From: Adineta vaga
Lineage: Eukaryota > Rotifera
Direction of reading: 5' to 3'
Length of the DNA: 64,000 bases
Assembly (NCBI GenBank): GCA_021613535.1
Contig: CP075495.1
Location: forward strand, 12,400,001-12,464,000
A model generated the notes under the pieces. That model did no database searches. It had not been told where the DNA came from and saw only the letters and a list, made by a program, of their open reading frames with translations. A program made the position numbers and the translations under genes. Of the stretch, positions 51,229 through 63,311 are shown in pieces. Position 1 is the stretch's first letter, and each line of letters starts with the position of its first letter.

Positions 51229-52111
51229 GTAGTATTATTTTGATAGAAATAGCGACTGTTCGATTGATAATTGAATAAACTAAATTCATGTTGATGCAGA
51301 AGAAAAAAAAGACGAATCTCAAGAGGGATTTAATGAGAAACGATGCGCCTAGTTTTTCTCTTGAAAAATAACCAACAATTTTTCAACTCTCACTTATGTT
51401 TCGGTTGATATATCGGATTTTTATATTCAACACATATTCCCTACGTTATTTTACTCGTAAATTACCATTCAAACCAATTGTTCTACACAAAATATTTACC
51501 TTCATGTATTCATGATTAATTTTTCAATATAATCGATCATTTATACTTCTCTCGCATCTTTAACTGAAGGCTCTAATATTATCGGATCGTCACATTCTGA
51601 CTATTGTTTTATAACGTCACTGCTTATGCATACATATTCATATTAGTAACTAGCAAACTGAATACAAATTAGTTTGTATTTATAGAGAACGCTTTTCGCA
51701 TCTTCAATAAAACATTCTTCTTCTTCTTTTTCTTTTCTCTTTCTTTTTAACATCATTTATCGTCCAGAATAATGCAGCACAAGCGAATTTTTGCCGAATA
51801 ATGTAAGAAAAAGAAGAAAGAGTGAGTAAACGAAAGACAAAATATACAAATGATATGTATACATGTTGACTATCATAGAACACATTATTCGTTATTGATC
51901 GTGCTTTTTCACCTGGATCTATTATGTCTTTCATTTATCGTTTTTCTCTCTTTCTCTCGCTCTTTTTTCTACAATCACCTTCAATAACAGTATTCTCATC
52001 AATCATTATTACAATATCTTACTGCGAAACAACTATTGTGACTATTTCAAATCCTTGAGTTTCGAGAAGAATATTTTGATTTCATCAATATATTTGAAGA
52101 AAAAAAAACGT
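51229..52111. other. Region between calcium sensor units A and B
   Basis: About 880 bp with no coding match to the missing EF3-EF4 half. If unit A splices to the common 3' exons, this is part of a 1.36-kb intron and also contains the unit B promoter. A pyrimidine-rich stretch (about 51940-51975) lies upstream of unit B. Confidence 0.5.
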
Positions 52112-52849
52112 ATGGGTAACAAAGATAGTAAAATCGTTGGTATTGAATTGAACGATGATACCATATCACGTTTAACAAAGAATACGACTTATACTACGGA
52201 ACAAATTCGTCAATGGCATGAAGCATTTTTACGTGATTGTCCCAATGGTAAACTTACAGCACGACAATTTACTGAAGTATACAAAAAATTCTATCCAGAA
52301 TTTGAAGCAGAAAAATATAGTGCACAAGTCTTTCGTACATTTGATTCAGATAATAATGGTTATATTGATTTTGTGGAGTTTCTACTTGCAGTTAATTTAA
52401 ATTCGAATGGAGATACCAAAGATAAACTTTATTTTGCGTTCGATATCTATGATATAAATAAAGATGGACAAGTAAGAACAACCAGAATGATATCCATTTT
52501 AAGATCGATAGATACATAGAAATGAAATTAATTTTAATCGTTTTTTTTTCTTCTAATGTGAAATAGAAATTTATCTTTATTTAGATTGACAAGAAAGAAA
52601 TGACCAAAGTCATCACGGCTATTTATGATCTATTAGGTCTGTTTTGATTGATACGATTGATTGATTATTAGAAATTTTTGAATTATAGGTGAAGAAAATC
52701 GTAAAGGTGATAATTCACCAGAAAATCGTGTGAAGAGAATTATGGAAAAATTAGATATCAATGATGATAAACAAATATCTCGTGATGAATTCGTTGATGG
52801 TTGTTTGAAAGATGATATTCTTCGACAACTATTGGCACCAAATGTTTAA
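52112..52849 (+). CDS. Neuronal calcium sensor protein (unit B with common C-terminal exons)
   Basis: This is a complete four-EF-hand calcium sensor of about 190 residues, of the hippocalcin/neurocalcin/NCS-1 group, which regulates kinases, cyclases and channels at membranes. Exon 1 (52112-52471) is a single block from MGNKDSKIVGIELNDD to DINKDGQ. It contains the myristoylation signal, FLRDCPNGKLTARQFTEVYK (degenerate EF1), DSDNNGYIDFVEF (EF2) and the first half of EF3. Exons at 52585-52639 (IDKKEMTKVITAIYDLL) and from 52689 (GEENRKGDNSPENRVKRIME, DINDDKQISRDEF as EF4, then LLAPNV) complete it. EF4 has Lys in place of the usual Gly at loop position 6. The 5' half has no introns, although unit A is cut four times in the same stretch. 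Both 5' halves end in phase 0 at the same residue of EF3. Confidence 0.93.
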
Positions 52850-54376
52850 GAAAAAAAACAAAACAAATGAAAATTATTAAACATTGATAAAGAACATTTT
52901 CAATCTATTAAAAAAAACAAACAGAATTCGATTTCTATTTTGTCTAGTTATCTCCATCTTATTCATGTTTATTAAACAGATTTTTCTTAGAGTAGTTCGC
53001 TCGGTGGCTTGCTTATCTGTACTGTCTAGTTGTATGTTTTATGATAATCTAGAGCGTATAAGTCAGCTTCATCTTTGTACTTTCTTTTAGGAAAACAATT
53101 CACTATTGTTTGTTTGTTTGTTTTTTCTCTGCTCTTTCTTGCTTTTCATATGTTTTCATTCAATTCTCCATTTTTCAAAATAATACTTTTCATTTTTGTT
53201 CATTTCCATTCTTTAAATTAATAATATCTTCGCAAAAATAAAAGAAAAATGTACGTGCCATATTGATATCTACATAAAGATATCTGTATACAACAGTAAA
53301 TATTAAGATGGATATTATCAAGATTTTGATCAACTGAGAACTGCTAATGGTGATTGATATAAATTACTGAATATACTTTCACAATCAATATTCATCACGA
53401 TAATTTTATTATTTTCTTTTCTATTTGAAACGATGAAACTTTATTACAATTCATTCGGTTTTTTATGATTCATTGAATGGAATCAGTAGTTAACTAAACT
53501 AGAAGAAAATCTTTATTATTTATCGAACAAAACAACATCAATGTACGTGACAAGAAGTTTTCATCTGTCAACTATAGATTACTTATTCATGATGATCTTA
53601 CTTATCTAATGATATTTCTCGAAACGTGATATACACAATTATTAACTATGTAATCGGAGGAAGAAAGCAAATTTAAAAGATGTTTTGTCATTTTCTTCAA
53701 GAACATGATTTGTTTGAAATGTAAAAGGTCATAGCGATGCATTGTTGCAAGTAAATTATTGAATAAAACAATTAATAATGACTTGAAAAGTAGATTTCAG
53801 GAACATTTCTACCAAGAAAATAATAGGTTGCTTATCAGATGATCTCATAAGTACACACTTTTATCTACTATTGACAATGTGTGATTCTCTTTCTAAAAAA
53901 AAACAAATAAAAAAGATATAATTATCAAGCGTTCGTATAAATGTTTACATTTAAAATTCATTAGACAATAGAGTTTGATTGTTATTAAAACATAATCACA
54001 ATATTCTTTTGTAGTTTATCATATATAGCCTGAACCTTATCCATCAAGTAATTCTTATGTAAGAAAAAACAATATGAGAACAAGATTGTATCTCTTTACA
54101 TTTCAACAACGACTAGTTTTATCTATTTTACTTCTCTTCTTTCACTTTCTTTTTCTCTTACCTCTCTTACTTAATATTACGCTTACATACAAAAATCGAA
54201 AAAGAAAACAAAAATGAAGACGACAGTGACAACAGAACACTTGTAGAAAAAAAGAAAATCGACTAGCGACATTAACAAAGACAACAAAAAAAGGACAATT
54301 TATATCTTCGTATATCTGTTCTATCAACAATCATTTGAAGATACAAAATAATTTATTCGTATATATTGAATTAAAC
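52850..54376. other. Intergenic region, no gene recognised
   Basis: 1.5 kb of AT-rich DNA between the calcium sensor and the chloride channel. A pyrimidine-rich stretch lies near 53100-53180. No conserved frame, repeat family or RNA gene was seen. Confidence 0.5.
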
Positions 54377-57300
54377 ATGGCAGCAAGTCCTTCACCGGAT
54401 GCTGAAACTAAAAGCAGTTGGTTTTCGAGAAAATTATCATCGAAAAAACCTAAAACATCACAATCATCATCATCGACAACCCGTCTTACAACAGTAACAA
54501 ATCCTAGTTTTATATCGTTTAGTGATATTTTAAGACCACGACGACCATCAGTACAACAATCTAAGACAGATGAATCAAATTTCGATGATTCTCTGGTTGA
54601 TATTGCTGTTAATGCTGGATCGGATACATCATCATTAGCGGATAAATCAAAAGGAACAAAAGATTTTTTTCATACACCATCTGTAAATTAATCATCGACT
54701 AAAATAAAACTATCAAATAATTAAAATGGTATCTTTTTTTTATTCTTTAGACTACGATGACAACTGCTCATGGAAATCGTTATGAGGATTGGTCAACCAT
54801 TGATTGGCTAAGTGATCAAGCAAGAGATCGTTTGAGACATCAAATTATAACTCAACAACGAAACGAATCTTCATGGAAACGTTTTGTTGCGTATCATGAT
54901 GCTCTATCCGGATGGTTTGTAATCTAAGATAAAAAATGAATTCTTATATTGTTTTATCATATCAATCTTCAGGTTTTGTGTTCTACTCATTGCCGTTAAC
55001 ATTGGCATCATCGCTGCAATAGTTGATATTGGTGCTGTATGGTTAACTGATATAAAAACTGGTATTTGTCTTCCTGCATTTTATCTTTCACGAGAACAAT
55101 GTTGTGTATGTCTTTTTATTGAAATTTTTTTTTTCTGTTAGTAAAAAAGGTAATTTGTTCTAGTGGACTGCATCGAATCAGACTTATGATAAGTATCAGC
55201 ATGTTCTCTGTGCAAATTGGCATAAATGGGCAAATTTGATTCGTATTGAAAATGGAACTACAGCTGAATATATTGTCGATTATCTTGCATATGTATTGTT
55301 CGGTATTTGATAAAGGTTTTTGTTTGGAAATAATAACAATTATGAAAATTTATACTATCAGGTCTTCTTTTTGCAACATTATGTGCAGTATTAGTCAAAA
55401 CATTTGCACCATATGCATGTGGAAGTGGTGTACCAGAAGTAAAAACCATCTTATCTGGTTTTATTATTCGTGGATACCTTGGTGCATGGACACTTTTAAT
55501 TAAAAGTCTTGGAATGGTATTAGGTACTAGTGCGAATTTATTACTTGGAAAAGAAGTCCGTTTGAATATACAGTTGAACTTTTGATATGTGTTTCTTTGT
55601 CCTTAGGGTCCATTTGTTCATAGTAGTTGTTGTTGTGGAAATATTTTTGCTCGTCTTTTTCCAAAATATGGTCAAAATGAAGCAAAAAAACGAGAAATTC
55701 TATCAGCTGCAGCAGCTGCTGGTGTTTCTGTTGCATTTGGCGCACCTATTGGTCAGTTAGTTTTATTTCCTATAAAATATCTATCTCATTTTTATATTGA
55801 TCACTTATTTTAGGCGGAGTTCTATTTAGTTTAGAAGAAGTTTCCTATTATTTTCCATTGAAAACTTTATGGCGTTCATTTTTCTGTGCAATGATTGCTT
55901 CATTAATAGTGAAAATCTTATCACCATTTGAAAATCAACATCTTGGCTTATTCTATGTTGGAAATAAATATCGTTGGTTTTATTTTGAAATGATTCCATT
56001 TTTTCTTCTGGGTATTCTCGGAGGTTTATTTGGTGCTTTGTTCATTAAACTCAATCTTGCGTGGTGTCAAATAAGAAAGAAAACACGTTTAGGACGTTAT
56101 CCAGTACTCGAAGTGATTCTTGTTGCATTAGTCACATTATTAATTTCATATCCAAATCCATTTACACGCATGTCAATGTCGGATCTAATTCGTCGACTTA
56201 TATCATCATGTGAATCCGAAGATGAAAGTTTATTATGTAATTATGAACGAAATACCACATCAGCTTATGAAAAGAATGAGAGTGCAAAACCATTGTAGTA
56301 AGTTATTTTTATATCGAGACAAAGGAAAAGGATTTGATTAGATTTTGAGAAAGTTAATAAGAATATACTGAGTGCTTTGAAATGAACATGTCATCAGTGT
56401 ACCGGAATGATTTTTACGACATTTTCGTGGAAATTGCTCATCTTAAAATAAATGTTATTGACATTTCTTTTTTTTCATTTATGATTTTTAATTATCTATA
56501 TAGTGGTGTGTGGCTATCTGTGGGCTTACTTTGTTCAGCTCTTGTAACTCAAACAAGTTTATTTATTTTAACATTTGGTATTAAAGTCCCATGGTATGTA
56601 TTAATTAGAGTGAAATGTCTATTGAAGAAAATATTGAAAATATTTGTATGATTTAGTGGTCTCTTTATTCCTTCAATGACTCTTGGTGCAATAACAGGTC
56701 GAATTGTTGGTATACTATTTGAAACTCTGGTTTATTACTGGCCAAATTTCTTTCTATTCGCTTTTGAATGTGGTACGGCAGATGAACAATGCGTTGTTCC
56801 CGGATTTTATGCTGTTATTGGAGCATGTGCATTTCTTGGTGGTGTCACACGAATGACTGTATCACTTGTTGTTATTATGGTTGAATTAACTGGTGGTCTT
56901 TCATATTCTGTGCCATTGATGTGTGCTGCACTAGTTTCGAAACTTGTTGGTGATGCTCTTGTTGGTGAAGGTATCTATGATGCACATATTAAATTGAATA
57001 ATTATCCATATTTGGATATAAAAGCAGAATATATTGATCAAACAACTACTATAACTGTACTTGAAAGTAAAGAAGAAAAAAATGATTTAATTACGTTACC
57101 ACGTGATGGTTTAACAGTTGAAGAATTAATAAATATTGTACGTACACATAAATACAATGGATATCCTGTTATTTCAAGTCGAGAAGAAGCATTAATTATT
57201 GGTTTTGTTCTACGTCGTGATCTTCAATTAGTTCTTGAACAACGAACCGTTCTCAATTTACAATCAAATTTAACTACACAAATATCATTTTCTCGTACGA

Positions 57301-57509
57301 CACATCAATCCAATGCGTTACATATCTATCGTTTATTGAATCGTTCACCAACAACAATCACATTAGATACACCAACAACAACAATTATTGATATGTGTAG
57401 AAAACTTGGCGCTCAAACGATCTTAGTTACGAATGAAAAAGGACATTTAATTGGTATTCTTACCAAAAAAGATATTATTGCTTATGTAAAACAAAAGAAA
57501 ATGAAATAA
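54377..57509 (+). CDS. CLCN: Cl-/H+ exchange transporter, CLC-3/4/5 subgroup
   Basis: These are intracellular chloride/proton exchangers of endosomes that support acidification. About eleven exons give about 800 residues. The cytosolic head has [20 protein letters not shown], a serine-rich part and a conserved [12 protein letters not shown] block. Membrane segments begin at [19 protein letters not shown]. Signature parts are [38 protein letters not shown] with the gating Glu, [20 protein letters not shown] and [19 protein letters not shown] with the proton Glu of exchangers, and [38 protein letters not shown] and VELTGG follow. Two C-terminal CBS domains are seen ([15 protein letters not shown] with YNGYPVI, and [20 protein letters not shown]). 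Of the subgroup, which paralogue cannot be decided, since the single invertebrate gene commonly stands for CLC-3, -4 and -5. Intron phases were checked at most joints. Confidence 0.93.
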
Positions 57510-58189
57510 AAAAAGTTGTTTAATTTTCTCAAAATACGTTCCTGATATCCTTGGTAATACATGTGAAATAAATTGTTTCGAGTCAAAAACAGATTTCGCC
57601 GTAGGCAGTGTAAATAGGATTGTTCTGTATGTGCAACCGGATGTTGAATACTATTCATTGTGAACTTGTCTAAATCAGCTATTCTTCCCATTGATATTCA
57701 GTGATGCTTGAATGAGTGATGAGAGTCGTTTGATAGTAGAACAGGAACGAGTATAGAATTTGCACATAAGATCTTGCTTCATTCTTCATCACTGATTGTA
57801 ACTAGTAATGACATGTTAAAAAACGCGATTTCTGTTTTCTGAATGACAACACCTCCAGACAACGAGGAACTATGCAGGAAGCCAGGGGCATGTTTTTGAA
57901 AGCTCATTACTTGATACTTATAAACAGTACCAAAAAAAAGTTTTTTTTTTCTCTCTCTCTCTTGCTCTCCCTCTTTCTGAATCAATAGAAAATATATAAT
58001 GGAAACAAAAAGAAAAGTCTCGAAGATAGATAAGAAAAAGTGACGCTGAGATGAACTTGCTTCCATCAGCACTATTTGAGAGCATTAAAAGAAAGAATGA
58101 ATTTACTTTTCTTTTCTATTGTAATTTTTGTTATTTTCATTTAGGTTATCTGTTTCCATCTAATCGCTGGTTAATCGATTGAAAGCAAA
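57510..58189. other. Spacer upstream of peptide precursor gene
   Basis: About 680 bp. It includes a CT-rich stretch (about 57949-57965). A CATTTAG acceptor at 58138-58144 suggests that the peptide gene has a 5' UTR intron or receives a spliced leader. No other gene was seen. Confidence 0.5.
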
Positions 58190-58559
58190 ATGATATCTTC
58201 ATTTCATCAACAATTGATGATCTTATTCTCTCTTCTACTTTTTTTCATTTGTATTGTTCATAGTTCTCAAGTGGTAAGCGATTGTTATCATTTTCATCAA
58301 TCAAAAGGTCATCATCTTCTTCTAGAATATCGATGAGCAAAATTCACATGGAAAAGTTCCTGCTCACAATCAAAATGCCGCTGCTGCCGCTACTCGACTT
58401 GACATACTTAAACAAATCTTAAGTCGTCGAAGTTTGTACGATCCTGCCTTTGGTGATTCATGGTCCAATTATTTCGAAAAAAAACGTGAACTATTTGATC
58501 CAGCTTATAGTGATTGGTCAAATAGTTTCAAACGATCTGATCAAAACGCACTCCATTGA
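58190..58559 (+). CDS. Probable neuropeptide precursor with two related peptides
   Basis: Two exons (58190-58273 and about 58332-58559) encode about 103 residues. A signal peptide opens the protein (MISSFHQQLMILFSLLLFF, then ICIVHSSQ). A spacer with a short Ala run follows (NQNAAAAATRLDILKQILS). The rest is cut by dibasic sites: RR, then SLYDPAFGDSWSNYFE, then KKR, then ELFDPAYSDWSNSF, then KR and a short tail SDQNALH. The two segments between the dibasic sites are clear copies: L-Y/F-DPA-F/Y, then D-x(0-1)-WSN and a final Phe. This is the usual build of a peptide hormone precursor with paracopies. No C-terminal Gly for amidation precedes the cleavage sites. I do not recognise the family; it is not FMRFamide, pedal peptide or tachykinin. 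A start further upstream is not available. Confidence 0.7.
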
Positions 58560-59254
58560 GCATCATCTTTTTCTTTTTTTTTCGTCCTTCATTGTTTCAT
58601 ATACGAACAAGCGATTAATAAAAAGAAATATCATTTGATTATGAGAAAAGGAAGGAAAGCATAACAACTTTTATTTCTTTATCATAAAAAAAAGCTGAGA
58701 CAATTCTTCATTTTGTCTCTTTTCCATTTTCGTGCGTAGTTCATTTTCTATGATTCTGCTTGTACAATAAAACGCGGTCAAGAAAGTAAAAAACAGAGAG
58801 AGAGAAAGAGTAGTCGAAACAGAAAATAGAATAAATCTATTATGTTTGCATTCATCATTATACAGCAAGTATCACAGCGCGAAAAAAAAACAAGAGCACA
58901 AATCATCAAAACAATGTTTGAACATAGTTCAATACACTGTTCTTCAAGAGAAAAAAAGGTAACCGAAAAAGAGAAGACAAATGTGAAGTGATCATCTGCT
59001 ATGCAGAACTACGAAGATGAGAAAATGAAACGAGATGAAATAACAGTAAAGTGTATGTACAAGTGTTGAAACAAAAACAACGAATAGCCGTATTTCTAAT
59101 CGATCAAGAAACGAAAATGAGAGAGAGCAGCAGCAGGAGTAATTAGTCGACACGAAGAAAAAGAACAAATGAAAGACACACACAAACATACATATCATAG
59201 GAAAAAAAACGAAAAACAAGATTTTTGTTATCTTTGAGTTCATTTCTAACATTC
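58560..59254. other. Spacer between peptide gene and MEPCE
   Basis: About 690 bp between convergent genes. It contains AATAAA (58617-58622), probably the peptide-gene poly(A) signal. Frames on the minus strand at 58671-58868 and 58992-59258 are Phe/Ser-rich chance frames. Confidence 0.5.
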
Positions 59255-61231
59255 TCAATGGTCAACAATATTTGATGATTTTATAAATAAAAATATCGAT
59301 CTTTGAAAACCTAGAAATCAATCATAATTAATGATAAATATTTCAAAGAAAAAACACAAGAATATTTATTACCTTTATGAGTATTATCTGGTGTTGCAAT
59401 TGTCGTGCATGTTTCAAAACCGACTTCAGCCGAGAGCAGATAAGATACAAATTCCGTTGGTTTAAATTCTATCTGATTATACATTTCCGTGAGATCTTTC
59501 TATAAAAAAGAAGAAGGAAATTAGATACAAAATCAATAGGAATTTTGTCAATGACAATATCATGAGAAATGATTGATTCTTACCGTCATACGACGTTTCA
59601 GTCGATAACTTGACCATGGTTGTGGTTCAAGTAAGAATCTTCCGCCTGGAAATAATGTTCGATAGATTCGTTTGAAGAATCGTTTAAGACCTTGATCACC
59701 AAAATTTAAATGAATCCATTTGGTGACACTAAATGCAATGATTGTATCATATTCTGCAACAATATTAGCCAAATCCACGTCGTTTTCAAGCACAAAATTT
59801 TCCTAAAATAAACATTGAAAACGAAAATAATCTTACGAAAAAATTTAATTCACGACGAATGCTTTCTGCTCGTAAGGAAAGTTTTTTCTTTTTTGTTTTC
59901 ATGGAAATTTTTTCAGTAGTTAAGGTCTCTGTTCACCTGTTGAATGCTGTATAATCACCATAGTAAATGAATTAAAAAGTAACTTAGATGTATGTCGACC
60001 AGATTCGTGGCTGCTCACTCGCTCGCTCCGGCTCAGCTCGATCAGCAGAAAGCATTCGTCGCTTGGAATAAATCCAAAGTTCATTCAATAACCCTAAATA
60101 TATATATATACAACGGTTTGTATAGTAAAACTTGTGAGAAAAAAAAATCAATGCACACCTGCTGAAAGCGCAGGTTAAATGGATAACTCTTATTTGAATT
60201 ATTACTGCTATGGTCATCATTATTATTATTGATGATGCTGTTGTTCGTGCTATTGAATGTTTGTATTCGATTCCATAATTGATGTCGAGCTCGTTGTATA
60301 AGTTGTTGATCAATATCAACACCAACAATTTGTGTTGGTTGAAAATGTTCAGCAACATAGAATGTCACATGACCTGTATGGCATCCTAAAAGAATGAAAA
60401 TAAAATAATAATTAATCGAAAAACATAATTTTCCGATAGAGCAAGGAGAACAAAATATTATTAATTGTTTTTTTTTAATTCATCAGTTTGAAAAGAATCA
60501 GCATAGTTTTACTCAGTCGAAAGATGGTGTGATTGTTTGTTCATCATATGAATATATTTCGTTTTCAATGAGAAGGAATATTTTGTTTATGAAGATTATA
60601 CCTACCAATATCTAATACTTGTTTATTATGAAACCAATTTTGTTCAAAATATTGTAAACGTTGATCATGATTCGGTTGTCGATAACCATAATAACCTTGA
60701 AAATTACCATATCGTGGTGGTGGTATATGTCTTCGTTTTTTTCCATAACGTTTTTTTCGATTTGTATATGTCATTGGATTATTAGCAAATGGCTCATTGG
60801 TACTAGTTGATGGAATAGAATAAAGATTATTTAGTTCATCATCATTACGTGAAGAAGTATCAAGACGAAGAGGATCAAAAATATCAGGTTGAAGTAAAAT
60901 TTCAACCGGTCGATCATTACCATTATTTAAACTATCATTGTCTGCTGTTGTCATAGATGATGATGATGTTGCTACTGATTGTGTTAATTGTTTTTTCTTT
61001 TCAATAAGTCCATTTAAATTCAATGGATCTTTTCGATTACCGCCTAATATGAGAGAAAAATTTCGAAATTGATCGTTATTCTTTTCGAAAAGAGATTATC
61101 TTACCAAATCGAAAATGTGTTGACATTGGATTTTTTCTTGCAGATTTTCTTTTCGTAATACGAGAGGATTTTCTTACTGATCGGTGCATTGAAGGAAAGA
61201 AATGTTTGGTTGAATCTTCGCTTGTTGCCAT
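59255..61231 (-). CDS. MEPCE: 7SK snRNA methylphosphate capping enzyme (Bin3-domain methyltransferase)
   Basis: MEPCE caps the gamma-phosphate of 7SK snRNA using S-adenosylmethionine and stays bound in the 7SK RNP that controls P-TEFb. Six exons run from ATG 61231 ([19 protein letters not shown]) to TGA at 59255, about 400 residues. The N-terminal region is basic and polar ([17 protein letters not shown], then an Asn/Ser/Asp-rich stretch and [20 protein letters not shown]). The methyltransferase follows: [37 protein letters not shown] (SAM site, with the exon joint inside), [17 protein letters not shown], an Asn-rich insert, [51 protein letters not shown], and the last exon [13 protein letters not shown]. 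These match the family [22 protein letters not shown] and GFQRP motifs. It could equally be called Bin3; BCDIN3D lacks the same tail. Confidence 0.92.
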
Positions 61232-63311
61232 ATTCTTTCATTAATTTGAAATAAAAATGAAAGTATTGAGAAAGTTCAGATGATTGATTTAATAACGACC
61301 ACACGCCCACTCACTTACACGTGAATGAAAACAATAGAAGGATGTCAAGAGAAAAAATGAAGCAGCAAGTAGATATGTAGGACACCTTGATATCTCGATG
61401 AGTTAAATCAATGAAAGATAAATATAGGCGCTTTTTTTGTTCGTTTGAATTTTTTGATATTGATAAAAGTTTGTTTGATTGGTTGCTAGACGAATAAACG
61501 AACGAACGAAATAATAAAAAAAAAGAACGATAGTATATATGTCTTAAGTAATCAAACCGCGACCTTGTCGTTTCTTTTTATAGCACGCAAGAAATAATGG
61601 AATATGGTTGGTAAACTATGGATTTCATGACGAAAAAGAATTTTTCTCATGTTTTTCTAATTAATAAAGAATTCTACTAAAAATAACGAATCTATGCTAA
61701 GAAAAATAGTGCCAAAATATTGTAGAATATAATCATATCGTCACGTGGTTAATCCAAAAAGAGGTTTCGTATTATGATTTATGTCCATTTGACCAATCAG
61801 TGATGAAGCGCTACTTGCTATTTGGATAAAAATTTCGTAAGAAAGACGTTGAAGTGTTCTTTATTTAACTCAATGATCATTAATAATAACTCTTGAAAAA
61901 CTAATTGAATTTTGACTAAAATTACTCATGTTTAAGTATATGACAAATTTTGAACTACTTTATTTCAAGTTTCAGTCTAAAAATAACTTTTACTTATCAA
62001 ATTTCATGTGTATTTTATTCTTGTAATCTCTAATCTTAAACTAAGAGAAAAAGGTCAACATAATTTCGAAATATTTTCTTCTCTTCATGGATTTGATCAA
62101 AGTACTTGATTGTCATTGCTGTATGATCACATGCCTTCGCTTTTTTATTATCTATCTTTCACTATTTAAATAGAAGACATTGACTGTCATCAGTAAAAAT
62201 AAATCTTCGACCAAGGATACATTATTTATATCATTAATAAATTCCTAGATCGTATCCACAGAGGTTTTTCTTGACAGTTTTTTTCTTCTATTTATATTCG
62301 ATTATGCTATCTAAATGAATAATGAAGAAGATACGAGCCGAAATCTAGAATAAAGACTGTATTTGATTGCATATTTTTTGTCAATCTTTATAGAATTATT
62401 CAATATTTGATGATAAAACAACGAATAAATTAAAAAAGTCGTCGATGAGAAACAAGAAACAAAAGCTCTACTGATATAAAAAAGTATTATTTACGATTTT
62501 ATTATTATTAATTTATCAGATAATGTCATAAAGAAAATGAACTAATTTGACGTATTGAAAATATCTTTAGATATGCATATATTGGAACCTATTATCATTG
62601 AAATAATAAACTATAGAAACAAATAATATAGGTATCAGCTTGAAATTTAAGATCGAGTTATATTTAACTGTACTTGGCCGAAACCTTTTGAGTTAGTGAA
62701 CATGTGTTACATTTAATTTGTTTAAGTATATTGATCTGCATATTTTCATACTGGTTACAACGACGCAAATCTTATGATTATACTAAATGAGTTTATTTCG
62801 GAGATGCATTGATGTGTCGACATATCTGATATCGTGCTAGTTAGAATACATTGGTGTAGATCTAACTATCAGCTGTAATATCCCAAAGTAGAAGACGAAG
62901 ACAGAATAGGCAATATAATGATCTTATCTTGTGCAATAAGCAAAACAAAAATTCGATGATTACCTATGTAATAGTTTCATTAATTTCCTTTTAGATTGAC
63001 TATAGAAAAGAAAAAAAAAATCCTCGATGATTTTTTATGCTTCATTGCTTTAGACATTGACGAACTTTATCAATTATTTGAATCAGTAAGAAATATTAAA
63101 GTTGCTTAGTAGGCTTTTTCAATGAAATTTTTTCAACTTATATTTTTAAAATAACAAAATATTTATATAAATAATTTCTAACGATCAATCGAGTATTTAT
63201 TATACATCGCTTAGTAATGACTATATACAAGCAGCTAAAAGTTGCTATTTATATAGATATAAAATGAGTGTGAAAGAAATGTTGATTTGATCTATTTTAT
63301 TCATTTTAGAT
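61232..63311. other. Intergenic region upstream of divergent MEPCE and FRS2/3
   Basis: 2.1 kb of AT-rich DNA carrying both promoters. A short repeat of GAAC/GAAT units (ACGAATAAACGAACGAACGAA, about 61491-61511) is visible. No supported gene was found. Confidence 0.5.
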
